DNA of 64,000 bases from a candidate division Zixibacteria bacterium SM23_81 (GCA_001304015.1 LJUY01000009.1:24976-88975); one strand, 5' to 3'; positions 37,304 to 47,551 are shown, numbered from the stretch's first letter. Notes: generated from the letters alone by a model not told the origin. Translations and numbers: made by a program.

Positions 37304-38818
37304 TTATACTTTCGCCCCGTGCCTTCTGGCATTCCAGTGAACACGTCTGCGTATGGGCTCGGTACCAAATCTCATCAGAAGGTGAATGATGGCCTTCAAA
37401 ACGGGGTGATTGTGGCTGCCATAGTCGACATACAATTTCGGGAACCAGTCCAAGTTGTGATCCCAGCAGGCGGTGATCAATTCATAGTGTTTGGCTGTAA
37501 GATCTTTCTTTAAGAATGGTTTGGCATACTCGAGGCGGGTCGTCTCCATGGGGGTAAATAACAGTGGGACGATGATACTCCGATAAGGATACAGGGACTG
37601 CACCAGATCGATAGTTTGCTGCACATCTTCTCCATCTTCCCCGGGCAAACCCATGATGATGGTAGAGCAGCAGACGATGTAGTTATCGTGGAGCAGCTGG
37701 AAGGCATCTTGAACCACCCGGGGCCAATCCTCGGGCTTGAAGGGATAAACTTTACCCTTCATGTGTTTCCTGATCAATTTCGGGCTAGCTGTCTCGATGC
37801 CCACCTGAAAGGCTTTGGTGCCACGTTCTGGGGAGCCCAGCTCAATGGCATGAGCGAGTCCCTCCACGGTCTTCGGCGAGCTTGCGGCCGAAGCCAGAGA
37901 AGCGTGGCTAGCGGTGACCCATCTCACGCCGGGGTGACGATAGACCCGGTCGAACATCTCCACTACCGCATCGTGATTAACCTTCAAACCGTCCGATTGG
38001 TAAAGGAAAATGTCCTCTCCATGCAGGATGACACCGTCGTAGCCGGCCTCGAGGTTGACCTGAACCTCATGAAGGATATTCTCCAGAGGCCTCGAGCGAA
38101 CCTTTCTCACCGAGGGCACGCAAAAGGCGCAGCTGCGAGCGCAGCCCCGAGTTGCCTCGATGAGTCCGCTGATGCTGGGCCCGGCTATGTCAGCAATATC
38201 CTCGTCTGGTGCTGTCTCTCCCTGGACCACCCACGGTAGATGTGAATCATCATTTTCCAAAACCTGCCGGAAAAGTTTGGGGGCGGTTACCTCGCCTTCT
38301 CCGACGACAACACAATTGATGCCCAGCTGTGCCATTTTCTCAGGATGAACGGATAACTGCCAAGCTCCGGGACCTCCCAGGAAGACCGTCGGCTTGTATT
38401 TCCTGACCACCGAGCTCCGCAAGAGCTGACGTAATTTCACGGCCATCCGTCCCTCACCACCCCACAGCTCCGTAAAGGTGGAGGTGGCAGGCCCAATGCC
38501 CAGCGGGTCGTTGGAGCTAATGGAAAGGATTTTGGTGTCGTCGCTGATGACCTTGTGCAGATGGTTGGGATGGGCCACGATGACTTCATCCCTCTGGAAT
38601 CCGTTGGCCAGCAATGCCGCCTCTACCTTTCTCATGCCGTAATTGGCAAAAAGCAGTCGCCCCTCCTCATCCGCGGGACCACTGGGACAGAACACAGGGT
38701 AGTAGAACCAATCGGGAACGACCCCCTGGGGCAAACATGCGCTGAATCCGAAAAACAGGTTATCATGGTACACGCTGGCCATGGTGCGGTCGCATGTCAT
38801 GACGATCTTGTAGGGCAT
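37304..38818 (-). CDS. B12-binding-domain radical SAM protein
   Basis: 504 residues. N-terminal cobalamin-binding-like domain (about 90-210, FLGGPGAWQL and VVVGEGEVTAP) followed by a radical SAM core with the CxxxCxxC cluster CARSCAFC near residue 232 in SGLIEATRGCARSCAFCVPS. The architecture is that of radical SAM proteins acting in modified-lipid, cofactor or natural-product metabolism; the function is not known. The leader is entirely heptamer repeat (see 38823) and no ribosome site is visible before ATG 38818. It lies between the symporter and the S9 peptidase with repeat-rich spacers on both sides. Confidence 0.87.
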   Translation of the reverse strand: MPYKIVMTCDRTMASVYHDNLFFGFSACLPQGVVPDWFYYPVFCPSGPADEEGRLLFANYGMRKVEAALLANGFQRDEVIVAHPNHLHKVISDDTKILSISSNDPLGIGPATSTFTELWGGEGRMAVKLRQLLRSSVVRKYKPTVFLGGPGAWQLSVHPEKMAQLGINCVVVGEGEVTAPKLFRQVLENDDSHLPWVVQGETAPDEDIADIAGPSISGLIEATRGCARSCAFCVPSVRKVRSRPLENILHEVQVNLEAGYDGVILHGEDIFLYQSDGLKVNHDAVVEMFDRVYRHPGVRWVTASHASLASAASSPKTVEGLAHAIELGSPERGTKAFQVGIETASPKLIRKHMKGKVYPFKPEDWPRVVQDAFQLLHDNYIVCCSTIIMGLPGEDGEDVQQTIDLVQSLYPYRSIIVPLLFTPMETTRLEYAKPFLKKDLTAKHYELITACWDHNLDWFPKLYVDYGSHNHPVLKAIIHLLMRFGTEPIRRRVHWNARRHGAKV

Positions 38819-39244
38819 GATTCGGTAATCGGTAATCGGTGATCGGTGATCGGTGATCGTTAATCGGTGATCGTTAATCGGTTATCGTGAATCGATGATC
38901 GTGAAAATCTGAGACCCGGGATTCGGGATCCGGGGATCGGGAACCGGGAAAAGCCGAGACTAGAGACCCGAGAGTCGAGATTCGTGAATCGTGATTCGTG
39001 AAAAAAACAGATCCTGGATCTTGGATGCTAGATCCTGGATAAAGGCTCAAAGATATGAGAGTATTTTCCAGCTTCCAGCATCCAGACACCAACTTCTATA
39101 CCAGCTTCCACAACCATAAACCGGCTTCCACCTTCTGCTTCCTGCCGACTCCCATTGCCATTGCTATTGCCATTCTCTTAGAATACTCTCAACTCCCCAA
39201 ACTCCCCAAACTCTCCAAACTCTCATAACTCTCCAACTCTCATT
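38819..39244. other. 426-bp spacer made almost wholly of degenerate short repeats
   Basis: From left to right: heptamer array 38823-38906; CGGGATC-like units to about 38965; GATTCGTGAATC-like units to about 39000; GATCCTGGAT units 39007-39045; CAGCTTCCA units 39067-39130; CTTCTGCTTCCTGCCGACT and ATTGCC hexamers 39131-39174; AACTCCCC/AACTCTCC units 39188-39243. No gene is supported. Confidence 0.8.
38823..38906. repeat. 12-unit heptanucleotide tandem array
   Basis: Twelve 7-base units (CGGTAAT, CGGTGAT, CGTTAAT, CGGTTAT, CGTGAAT, CGATGAT, CGTGAAA and repeats of these) begin five bases from the start codon of the radical SAM gene. Confidence 0.9.
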
Positions 39245-41413
39245 TCACGGTTCGTACTCTATATTCAACCTGTCAAATAAGAACGTAAAAACATCGGTCT
39301 CCTTGGCGATTCTCTCGCTGAGCCCGGTACCCATTCCGTGGCCCGTGGTAGAGCTGGTCCTCAAAAGGACATACCCCTTTGAGCTGGATGCCGCCTGAAG
39401 CCTGGCGACCATCTTTCGCGAGTGGGCCGGATTCACGCGTCCATCATTCAGGCCGGTCAGAAAGAAAACATCCGGGTAGCCAGTCCCATCCGTTACATGG
39501 TGGTAGGGCGAGTAAGCGTAGAGAGCCTCGAAATGCTCAGGAATCTTTACAGTTCCAAACTCGGTTACGTTAAAAGCTCCGTTTGGATCAAGTTCAACTC
39601 TCAACATATCATAGATGCCCGCATGGGTCACCACCGCACGAAAAAGATCGGGATGTTGGGTAAGGGCAGCGCCCATGAGCAGACCACCATTACTGCCTCC
39701 CTCAATGGCCAGCTTGGCTGGGTTGGTGTACTTGGCCTCGATCAGGTGCTGAGCACAGGCGGCGAAGTCATCGAAAACATTCTGTTTCTCGGTGAGATTT
39801 CCGGCCCGGTGCCACTCCTCTCCAAACTCCCCCCCGCCACGAAGATTCGTGTCCACCCAGATGCCACCATGGTCTAGCCACAGACGGAGCTCTGGATTGA
39901 AGCGAGGCCTGCGGCTATTGCCGTAGCCGCCATAGCCGGTGAGGAGGGTTGGGTTTTGCCCATCCAGTTTTGTCCCCTTGCGGCGCATGATATTCAGGGG
40001 AACACGTGTGCCATCCTTTGAGATGGCGAACTCCCTGACCACCTCAACATCGGAGAAATCTGCCGGGGAGGTGACGGCGAAAGCTGTCTGAGTCAATTTT
40101 CCCGTCGAGGGATTGAATATGTACCAGGCAGGAGGATCAACGTAGCTTGTGTTGTTGAACAGAATCTCATCGCCCTCCAGAGCGATCATCCCCCAAACTG
40201 AGGAAACCGGTTTTAGCGGGATCGGCTCAAGTGGTTGACCCTCATAATCGAAAACACGGATTTGCCTGGGACCACCAATATCATCTCTCACATAGAGCCT
40301 GCCGGTGGTGGGAAGGCAATCCATGATGCCCACATCGCTCTCTCCAACCACGGTCGTGGCCTGAGTTGGATCAGTCACTCTCGGGGGCAAGCGCAGGATC
40401 TTCCCCATTGGCGCATCTCTCTTGGAAAGCAGATAGATGGCGTTATCCAGCCCAAAGGTCGCCCAGGGAATCCCATCCGCAAAGCGAGTAATCTGTGTCC
40501 ACCTTCCTGATGGGCCCAGCAGATAGTGGGCGAACTCACCACCATCACCGTTTGCCACGGCTGCCAGGATATACTGTCCATCGACCGAGCTTTCCAGATC
40601 GATCTCGGCGATGCGCGGGAATTCTTTGCCTATAGAATATGTGTCCTCGTCGGTCGGCGTGTCCAGTGTATGGCAGTAAACCTGCTGGTAAAAACTCATA
40701 TCCTCCAGTGGACGCTCACCTGCACGGGGGTAGTGGGTATAGTAGAAGCCGGAGCCGTCAGCATTCCAGGCCACGCTGCCGCCAGCGGTGGGTCCATTAA
40801 CGCGAGGGATCACATCCGGAAGCTTCTCGCCGGTTACTTTGTAGACATGAACGGTGCCCACCTCGCTGCCACCCTCGGACATGGATACGGCCACCCGTTG
40901 ACCGTCGAGGGACGGAACGTACCAATCGATGGACATCATGCCTTTTGGTTCCATCTCATTCGGATCCACGACGATCCTCTCAGAAGTCAAGTCGTGCGGC
41001 GACTGGAGGGTGACCAGAAACTTCTGCTCTTTGGGTGGCTGGGACTTGAGGGCAAAGAGCAGGCCTCGCCGATAACGTAACTCGCTGTATTCTGCAGACT
41101 CCCCGCCTAACAGCTTTTCCAGCCGTTCATGAACGCCTTCCCGGAAGCGGATTCCATTAAGAAAAGTGCGGGCATGGTGATTCTGCTCGTCGCTCCACTG
41201 GCGGACCATGGGATCGTCGAAGTCCTCCAGCCAGCGGTAATCCTCGGTGACCTCGACGCCATGGTAGACATCCGTGACAGGCTTTTTGGGAGTTTCCGGA
41301 AGCTGTGTCGCATCGGAGGAGAAGCTGAGGCTAGCAAGAAAGATAATCATGCCCACGGCAAATATCGACGGAATGATATCTCGATCCCTTTTGACTCTGC
41401 TAAAGACATTCAT
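39245..41413 (-). CDS. Prolyl oligopeptidase family serine peptidase (S9)
   Basis: About 722 residues from ATG 41413 (MNVFSRVK) with GGGAGG upstream; the frame is open 17 codons further. A signal-like segment (IIPSIFAVGMIIFLASLSF) is followed by the usual DVYHGVEVTEDYRWLED start, a beta-propeller of ~360 residues and an alpha/beta-hydrolase domain. Catalytic Ser in EGGSNGGLLMGA, Asp in GLNDGRVNPAHS and His in TTGHGMGTG are all present. It would cut after proline in small peptides, outside the cytoplasm. It sits just downstream of the kinase array, 67 bases after the first kinase stop. Confidence 0.92.
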   Translation of the reverse strand: MNVFSRVKRDRDIIPSIFAVGMIIFLASLSFSSDATQLPETPKKPVTDVYHGVEVTEDYRWLEDFDDPMVRQWSDEQNHHARTFLNGIRFREGVHERLEKLLGGESAEYSELRYRRGLLFALKSQPPKEQKFLVTLQSPHDLTSERIVVDPNEMEPKGMMSIDWYVPSLDGQRVAVSMSEGGSEVGTVHVYKVTGEKLPDVIPRVNGPTAGGSVAWNADGSGFYYTHYPRAGERPLEDMSFYQQVYCHTLDTPTDEDTYSIGKEFPRIAEIDLESSVDGQYILAAVANGDGGEFAHYLLGPSGRWTQITRFADGIPWATFGLDNAIYLLSKRDAPMGKILRLPPRVTDPTQATTVVGESDVGIMDCLPTTGRLYVRDDIGGPRQIRVFDYEGQPLEPIPLKPVSSVWGMIALEGDEILFNNTSYVDPPAWYIFNPSTGKLTQTAFAVTSPADFSDVEVVREFAISKDGTRVPLNIMRRKGTKLDGQNPTLLTGYGGYGNSRRPRFNPELRLWLDHGGIWVDTNLRGGGEFGEEWHRAGNLTEKQNVFDDFAACAQHLIEAKYTNPAKLAIEGGSNGGLLMGAALTQHPDLFRAVVTHAGIYDMLRVELDPNGAFNVTEFGTVKIPEHFEALYAYSPYHHVTDGTGYPDVFFLTGLNDGRVNPAHSRKMVARLQAASSSKGYVLLRTSSTTGHGMGTGLSERIAKETDVFTFLFDRLNIEYEP

Positions 41414-41480
41414 GGCCTTTGCACCTCCCGACTCCTTACACAATACGTAATGCCAAATAAGCATTACGTATTACAATCTT

Positions 41481-44399
41481 TCAACTCACAGCCCTCAACT
41501 TCTCCAGCCGCTCCTTCGCGTCCTCCACATACTCAATACCTGGGTCGGCGTCCCTCCATATGTCCAGGAATTCTTCATATTGTTCCACAGCCTTTCTGTT
41601 CCAGCCCGATCGCTCGTAGGCCAGGCCGAGATAATAATGAGCGCGCACTGACCATATGGGGCGGGCCGCTCTGGTCTCATCATATCTGCTCAACACGCCC
41701 TCCAGAAGACTGACCACCTCACCGTGCCGGCCCACCTCCAGGTAGGCTTTGGCCAGGAACACACGCCCCAGAAAGGGGTTCTCGACCGCCTCCTGCACCG
41801 CTTTCTCCAAATGTGTGACCGCCACATCTGCGTTCCCGGTGAATAGCTCAACGCATCCCAGGGCCTGCCAGTAGGCATACAGTGCCTGAGGCGTCTTTTC
41901 CTCGAGATCCTTCTTTAGCTCGCTGAGCACTTCCCTTGCCTGAGTCTCTTTTCCGCTTTCCACCAGCACACAGGCCAGGAAATCACGAGAGCCCACCGGC
42001 GTCTCAGGGTCCGCTTCGAGCTGAACCGCTCGCCCCCTCTCTGTCTCTTCAATGGCCAGGTCCCACTGCTCTTTCCTGGCGTAGATCTCCGCTTTCAGAT
42101 AATGCTTGTAAGCGTTTCTCCCTCCTCCGACTTGCTCCATTCGATCGGCCGCGATGCCATCGTCCAGGACCTCGATGGCCTCGTCCAACCTTCCCCGGTA
42201 CATGGGGATCAGGGCCAGAAGGGTTCTCCCCCCGGCGCGATAGCTCTTTTCGTCACAGGAGGCAACAGCTTTGTAACAGCTCTCGGCCCGGACATATTCC
42301 CGCCTGAACAGATGCATGTGGCCCAGCTTGATCAAGGAGTGATAGAAATCGGGCTTGACCTCAAGCGCTTTCCGATATGATCCCATGGCCTGCTCGATCT
42401 GGCCGTTGAAACCATAAAGGTCTCCCCGAGTATCATAGGGATTGGCTTCATCGGGGGCAATAGAGACATATTTGTTGATAGCCCATAGGGACTTCTCGAA
42501 ATCGTCCAACTGATCATAGGTATAGGCCAACATGTTATAGGCTGTTTTATAGAGGGGGTCGATCTCGATGGCCCTGTTGAGGCTACTCACCGCTTCCTGA
42601 CGTCTTTCTGGCACCTGCCGATAGAAAACCCCCAGCCAGAAATGTACCTCTTTATCATCGGGATATCGCTGGGCCAATTTCTCCATTTCCTCGATCCCAT
42701 TGGCAAACTTTCCCTCTGTCGTCTCTGACATGCTCTTGATAAATAGCTTCTCCTTCTGGCTAACCTGATCAGAGTACTGTAACGCCTTGGCCATGAAGCT
42801 ACCTCGTTCCTCGCCTTCTTTTAGCAACCCCAGCCGAAAATAGGCCATGGCGAAGGTGGAGTCGTAGTCTAGGGCTTTTCGATAGCTTTCCTCAGCGTCG
42901 GTAGCATAGAGCTTATTCTGATAATCCAGTCCCTCTAAATAATACCGGTAGGCCTCCGGCGAGTGCGTGGTGACATCGGCCACGGATCGATCCAGTTCCC
43001 CCCTGGCCTCCTCCGGCAGCGCCAGGTCCCGCTTCGTCTGGGCACTCAGCATGTCCACGACGGCGAACAGATCCTCTCCCTCCTGGCCACTTACTCGCTC
43101 GCTGGCGATGATCTTCCCGGTGGCGGCCTCGGAGATCTCGGCGGTGAGAACAATGGAAGGCTCTGTTTGCAGGATGTTCCCGGTCATGATCCACTTCACA
43201 CCCGCCCTCCTGGCCACCTCTGAAGCAACGGTCTTGTCGATGACCTTGAGGTCTTCCTGGCCCATGAGTTTCAAGATGTCGTACAGCCTTTGCCGGCTCA
43301 TCACTCGCATGTACTGCGACTCAGACAGGTCGGTGATCAGCAGACTGGTGATCATTTGGGCGATCCGGTCGCTGTCCTCGGGGTCGGCCACGTTCTCGAA
43401 ATACATAATGGCCAGGGAATTCTCCTCGGCCATGGCCCCACGATGCGGTCCGATCTCCACCTGGAAAGCTTTGAAGATCAGAAGGGCCAGCGCCAGAATC
43501 AAGACGGCTAGGGCTGGGATGAGAATGGGCGAGCGCTTTTTCTTCCCCTTCGGCTCCACCACTCCAGGCATCACTCGCGTGGTGTCCAGCAAACGCCTCT
43601 CGTGCTTGAGGTCTGCCATGAGATCGTCGATATGCTGATACCGCTCCTCTCGGGCTTTAGAAAGAGCCTTGAAGACCACCTCTTCCAACTTGTCTGAGAC
43701 CTGGCTGTTATAGCGGGCTATTCGCTGCGGCTCTTCGTTCAGGATGGAATAGATGACAGCGGCCAGATGTTCACTCTCGAAGGGCAACCGACGCGTCAGA
43801 AGCTCATAGAGCACCACCCCGAAGGAGAAGATGTCGCTGCGCCGGTCCACAGTCTCCCCAGAGGCTTGTTCCGGCGACATGTAGGCTACGGTGCCCAAGG
43901 CCGAGGGTGTCTGGGTGATCTGCTCGGCGTCTTTTCGCTTGGCCAAGCCGAAGTCCATGATCTTCACCTGACCTTTGGGCGTGAGCATGATATTAGAGGA
44001 TTTGATATCCCGGTGGACGATGCCCTTCTCGTGGGCTGCTGTCAGGCCTTCGCACACCTGGATGCCAATGTCCAGAACCTCTTTGACCTTCAGTTCTTCC
44101 CTCCCGACAACGTCCTTCAGCGTCTTCCCTTCAACGTATTCCATGACGATGAAATCGCCCTGGGGGCTGCTCTCGATGCCGTGGATGGTGGTCACGTTGG
44201 GATGGCTGAGGGATGACGCCGCCTGCGCCTCGCGTAGGAAGCGGTCCTTTTCCTGGGGATGTTCGGAGATGTCCGATGGTAGAAACTTCAAGGCAACGGT
44301 TCGCTTCAGCTTGGTATCCTCGGCCTTGTAGACGATCCCCATCCCACCCTCACCGAGTTTCTGGAGGATTTTGTAATGGAGAATGGTTTTACCGATCAT
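41481..44399 (-). CDS. Ser/Thr protein kinase with TM, FlgO-like and TPR domains (kinase 1)
   Basis: 972 residues from ATG 44399, the start shared by its paralogues (MIGKTI..HYKIL); a GTG at 44408 is open. PknB-type kinase domain about 10-270 with GEGGMG, Lys38 in VALKF, HRD at 129-131 and DFG at 149-151; a single membrane segment at ~291-309; a FlgO/TolB-like domain (NSLAIMYFENVADPEDSDR, about 325-460); and about ten TPR units to the end. The kinase should face the cytoplasm and the TPR tail the periplasm. The ligand and target are unknown. Last of five tandem paralogues. Confidence 0.9.
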   Translation of the reverse strand: MIGKTILHYKILQKLGEGGMGIVYKAEDTKLKRTVALKFLPSDISEHPQEKDRFLREAQAASSLSHPNVTTIHGIESSPQGDFIVMEYVEGKTLKDVVGREELKVKEVLDIGIQVCEGLTAAHEKGIVHRDIKSSNIMLTPKGQVKIMDFGLAKRKDAEQITQTPSALGTVAYMSPEQASGETVDRRSDIFSFGVVLYELLTRRLPFESEHLAAVIYSILNEEPQRIARYNSQVSDKLEEVVFKALSKAREERYQHIDDLMADLKHERRLLDTTRVMPGVVEPKGKKKRSPILIPALAVLILALALLIFKAFQVEIGPHRGAMAEENSLAIMYFENVADPEDSDRIAQMITSLLITDLSESQYMRVMSRQRLYDILKLMGQEDLKVIDKTVASEVARRAGVKWIMTGNILQTEPSIVLTAEISEAATGKIIASERVSGQEGEDLFAVVDMLSAQTKRDLALPEEARGELDRSVADVTTHSPEAYRYYLEGLDYQNKLYATDAEESYRKALDYDSTFAMAYFRLGLLKEGEERGSFMAKALQYSDQVSQKEKLFIKSMSETTEGKFANGIEEMEKLAQRYPDDKEVHFWLGVFYRQVPERRQEAVSSLNRAIEIDPLYKTAYNMLAYTYDQLDDFEKSLWAINKYVSIAPDEANPYDTRGDLYGFNGQIEQAMGSYRKALEVKPDFYHSLIKLGHMHLFRREYVRAESCYKAVASCDEKSYRAGGRTLLALIPMYRGRLDEAIEVLDDGIAADRMEQVGGGRNAYKHYLKAEIYARKEQWDLAIEETERGRAVQLEADPETPVGSRDFLACVLVESGKETQAREVLSELKKDLEEKTPQALYAYWQALGCVELFTGNADVAVTHLEKAVQEAVENPFLGRVFLAKAYLEVGRHGEVVSLLEGVLSRYDETRAARPIWSVRAHYYLGLAYERSGWNRKAVEQYEEFLDIWRDADPGIEYVEDAKERLEKLRAVS

Positions 44400-44450
44400 T
44401 GTGCGCACCGCCTTCCAGTTAGGCCTGTGTTTGTTTTCTAAAAATAGCGT

Positions 44451-44580
44451 TCGAGGATTCTAGGATTCCCCGTCCTCCCATTCCCAGCACCCCAGGATTC
44501 GAGGATTCAAGTAAAAACCGAAAATCAAAAACCCTGTACAAAAGCGGGGTGGGGTGGCACTCGAACCCTAGAATCCTATG
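44451..44580. repeat. GGATTC/GAATCC intergenic hairpin repeat, copy B
   Basis: Same arms and core as copy A (GAGGATTCAAGTAAAAACCG, GGTGGCACTCGAACCC), between kinase 2 stop and kinase 1 start. Confidence 0.8.
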
Positions 44581-44623
44581 TATTTCTAAGAGCAAGACCT
44601 TGTGCTTTTCTCTGTCTCAAACT

Positions 44624-47551
44624 TCAACTCTGTGCTCTCAACCTCTCCACCCTCTCCCGCGCATCTTCTATTTCCTCAATGCCCTCATCGGCATCTTTCC
44701 AGATGTCTAAAAAGGTCTCGTATTGCTCGATGGCCTTTTCCGTCCACCCGGAGCGCTCGTAAGCTTGGCCGAGATAATAATGAGCTTTCACAGAAGCAAT
44801 GGCATCTAATGCTCTACTGCGGCTATACCTCAAGAGCGCTCTCTCGAATTTCTCAACCGACTCTGCCAATCTACCAGATTCCAAGTGCATTCTGGCCAAC
44901 ACATAGCGGAAGTAAAAACGTGTGATTATGTTCAAGTCGTCTAAGTTCTCGAAATAAGCCAGAGCCCCTTCGGGATTGTTCATTGATTGTTCAACATAGG
45001 CCATCGCACACCAATAATAAAACTGCCCAGTTATATCCGTGTCCTCGATGCGCTCCTTCAATATTTCAGCCACCTCCGCTGCCTTTTTGAAATCGCCGGC
45101 CTGCGCCAGAAACTGGACATAATATGTGCGCCATAGGTTCGTATAGTCAGGACTTGCTTCGATAGAGATTTCAATGGTCTTTTCCAATTCTGCCAAGGCA
45201 TTTTTCATGTCTTTCTTCTCTCGATAGACCGTTGCTTTCAAAAAATGCTTATCCTCCTGCCAGTCTATTGACTGCTCCATCCTATCAGCCGCTATACCAT
45301 AATCAAGAATCTTCAGCGCTTCATCAAACTTGCCCTGATACAGAGGTATGAGAGCCAGAAAGGCTCTTCCTTTGGATCGTATAGGCTTTTCATCGCTGGA
45401 AGCGAGCTTTTGATAATAGCTTTCAGCTACGGTATACTCTTGTTTAAAAAGGTACATATGACCGAGTTTCCCCCGCGACATATGAAAATCCGGCTTAATC
45501 TCCAGAGCTTTTTTATAGGATTCAATGGCCTGATCAATCTTTCCGTTGTAGCTGTAAAGATCAGCCCTGCTATCATATGGATTGGCCTCATCTGGCGCTA
45601 GAGAGATATATTTGTTGATGGCCCAGATGGATCTTTCAAAATCGCCAAGACTGTTGTAGGCGTATGCGAGTAGATTATAGCTGAATTTATAGAGCGAGTC
45701 GATCTCGACAGACTTCTCCAAGTGATGAACAGCTTTTTTATAATCTGAGAGGAAGTTATTATAAATAATGCCTAGCCAGGAGTGGGCCATCTTTTCATCT
45801 GGATACTGTTCTAATATACTCTCAAGTTCACTGATCGCCTGAGGAGAATCACCAGACAACAGTGCATCCAAGCTTTTGATGTATTTTCTCTCTTTCTGGC
45901 TGACTTTACCCGAATATTTCAGCGCTTTGGCCACCAATTTTTTAGCCTTAGCATCTGGCGAGATGATCGTCGCAATCCGGTAATAGGCCATGGCAAAAGT
46001 TGAATCATACTCCAGGGCCTTGTGAAAACTCTTTTCAGCCTCTGTAAAATAAAACTTGTAAACGTAGTCGACACCTTCGAGATAATAACGATACGCCTCC
46101 GGCGAATGAGTGGTCACATCGGCGACCGATCTGTCCAGCTCCTTTTGAGCCTGTGCCGGCAAAGAGAGATCTCCTTTGATCTCGGCGCTCAGCTTATCCA
46201 CCACGGCGAAAAGATCCTCACCGGCCTCCCCCGTCACTCGCTGTGTGGCCAGCACCCTGCCCGTGGCCGCGTCGGATATATCTGCCGTCAAGATGATGTT
46301 CGGCTCGGTCTGTAGGATATCGCCGGTCAAGATCCACCCAGCCCCCGCTTTCTGGGCCACTTCCGAGGCTACGGTCTGATCGATCACCTTGAGATCCTCT
46401 TTTCCCAAGGCTTTTAAGATATCATAAAGCCGTTGACGGCTGACCACTCTGAGGTATTGAGACTCGGAAAGGTCGGTGATCAGTAAACTGGTGATCATCT
46501 TGGCATAGCGATCGCTGTCCTGTGGATCGGCCATGTTCTCGAAATACATGATGGCCATGGAATTTTCCTGAGCAACCGCCTCTTGCTGGGGGCCGATTTT
46601 GACCTCGAAAGACTTGATGATGAAGAAGAGAAGGACGGCCAGAACGATAATGGCCGCAAGCATGATCACAGAAAGGTGAACCTTCTTCGGCCTGGCTACT
46701 TTGACCTCCGAGGGAACCCGAGCTGCGGTAGCAGGCTCCAGCATCCTCCTCTCATGCCGTAGATCAGCCAGCACTCCGTCGATGTGCTGATAGCGTTCCT
46801 CCCGATCCTTGGTCAGCGCCTTCTCCACGATCCGCTGCAGCCCCTCGGACACACCGGCCTTATACCGCGCCAACGGCTCCGGCGTCTCGTTGACGATGGA
46901 ATAGATCACGGCCGCCTCGTGGTCTCCTTTGAAAGGAAGATGTCCGGTGATCATCTCATAGAGCACCACGCCGAAGGAGAAGATGTCCGAGCGCCCATCC
47001 ACCTCCATGGCCTGGGCCTGCTCCGGAGACATGTAGGAGACCGTCCCCAAGGTCGAGCCGGTGGTGGTCAGCTTGGTGGCCCCCTTCAGCTTGGCCAGAC
47101 CGAAATCCATGATCTTGACCCGCCCCTCGGGCGTGACCATGATGTTGTCCGACTTGATGTCCCGATGGACGACATCCTTCCTGTGAGCCGCCGTCAAACC
47201 CTCGCAGATCTGAACGGCGATCTCAAGCGTCTTCTTGAGCGTCAGCTTCTCTCCCTCGATGAGGTCTTTGAGACTTTCGCCCGGACAGTACTCCATGACG
47301 ATGAACAATTGACCGTCATGTTCGTCGATCTCATGAATCGTGGTGACATTAGGATGGTTTAAAGATGATGCCGCCTTGGCCTCGTGGATAAACCGCTCCT
47401 TCTCCACCTCATCGGCGGTCAGATGCTCCGGCAGAAACTTCAAAGCCACCACACGATCCAGCTTGAGATCCTGGGCCTTATACACCACCCCCATGCCGCC
47501 CTCGCCGAGCTTTTCGAGAATCTTGTAATGGGAGATAGTTTTTCCGATCAT
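44624..47551 (-). CDS. Ser/Thr protein kinase with TM, FlgO-like and TPR domains (kinase 2)
   Basis: 975 residues. Kinase domain with GEGGMG, Lys38, HRDIKSDN and MDFGLAKLKG; membrane segment near 290-312 (LSVIMLAAIIVLAVLLFFII); FlgO-like domain almost the same as in kinase 1 (NSMAIMYFENMADPQDSDR) and about ten TPR units. The last 25 residues and about 80 bases beyond its stop are nearly the same as in kinase 3. No Shine-Dalgarno sequence is visible before ATG 47551. Repeat copies B and C lie on either side. Confidence 0.9.
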   Translation of the reverse strand: MIGKTISHYKILEKLGEGGMGVVYKAQDLKLDRVVALKFLPEHLTADEVEKERFIHEAKAASSLNHPNVTTIHEIDEHDGQLFIVMEYCPGESLKDLIEGEKLTLKKTLEIAVQICEGLTAAHRKDVVHRDIKSDNIMVTPEGRVKIMDFGLAKLKGATKLTTTGSTLGTVSYMSPEQAQAMEVDGRSDIFSFGVVLYEMITGHLPFKGDHEAAVIYSIVNETPEPLARYKAGVSEGLQRIVEKALTKDREERYQHIDGVLADLRHERRMLEPATAARVPSEVKVARPKKVHLSVIMLAAIIVLAVLLFFIIKSFEVKIGPQQEAVAQENSMAIMYFENMADPQDSDRYAKMITSLLITDLSESQYLRVVSRQRLYDILKALGKEDLKVIDQTVASEVAQKAGAGWILTGDILQTEPNIILTADISDAATGRVLATQRVTGEAGEDLFAVVDKLSAEIKGDLSLPAQAQKELDRSVADVTTHSPEAYRYYLEGVDYVYKFYFTEAEKSFHKALEYDSTFAMAYYRIATIISPDAKAKKLVAKALKYSGKVSQKERKYIKSLDALLSGDSPQAISELESILEQYPDEKMAHSWLGIIYNNFLSDYKKAVHHLEKSVEIDSLYKFSYNLLAYAYNSLGDFERSIWAINKYISLAPDEANPYDSRADLYSYNGKIDQAIESYKKALEIKPDFHMSRGKLGHMYLFKQEYTVAESYYQKLASSDEKPIRSKGRAFLALIPLYQGKFDEALKILDYGIAADRMEQSIDWQEDKHFLKATVYREKKDMKNALAELEKTIEISIEASPDYTNLWRTYYVQFLAQAGDFKKAAEVAEILKERIEDTDITGQFYYWCAMAYVEQSMNNPEGALAYFENLDDLNIITRFYFRYVLARMHLESGRLAESVEKFERALLRYSRSRALDAIASVKAHYYLGQAYERSGWTEKAIEQYETFLDIWKDADEGIEEIEDARERVERLRAQS

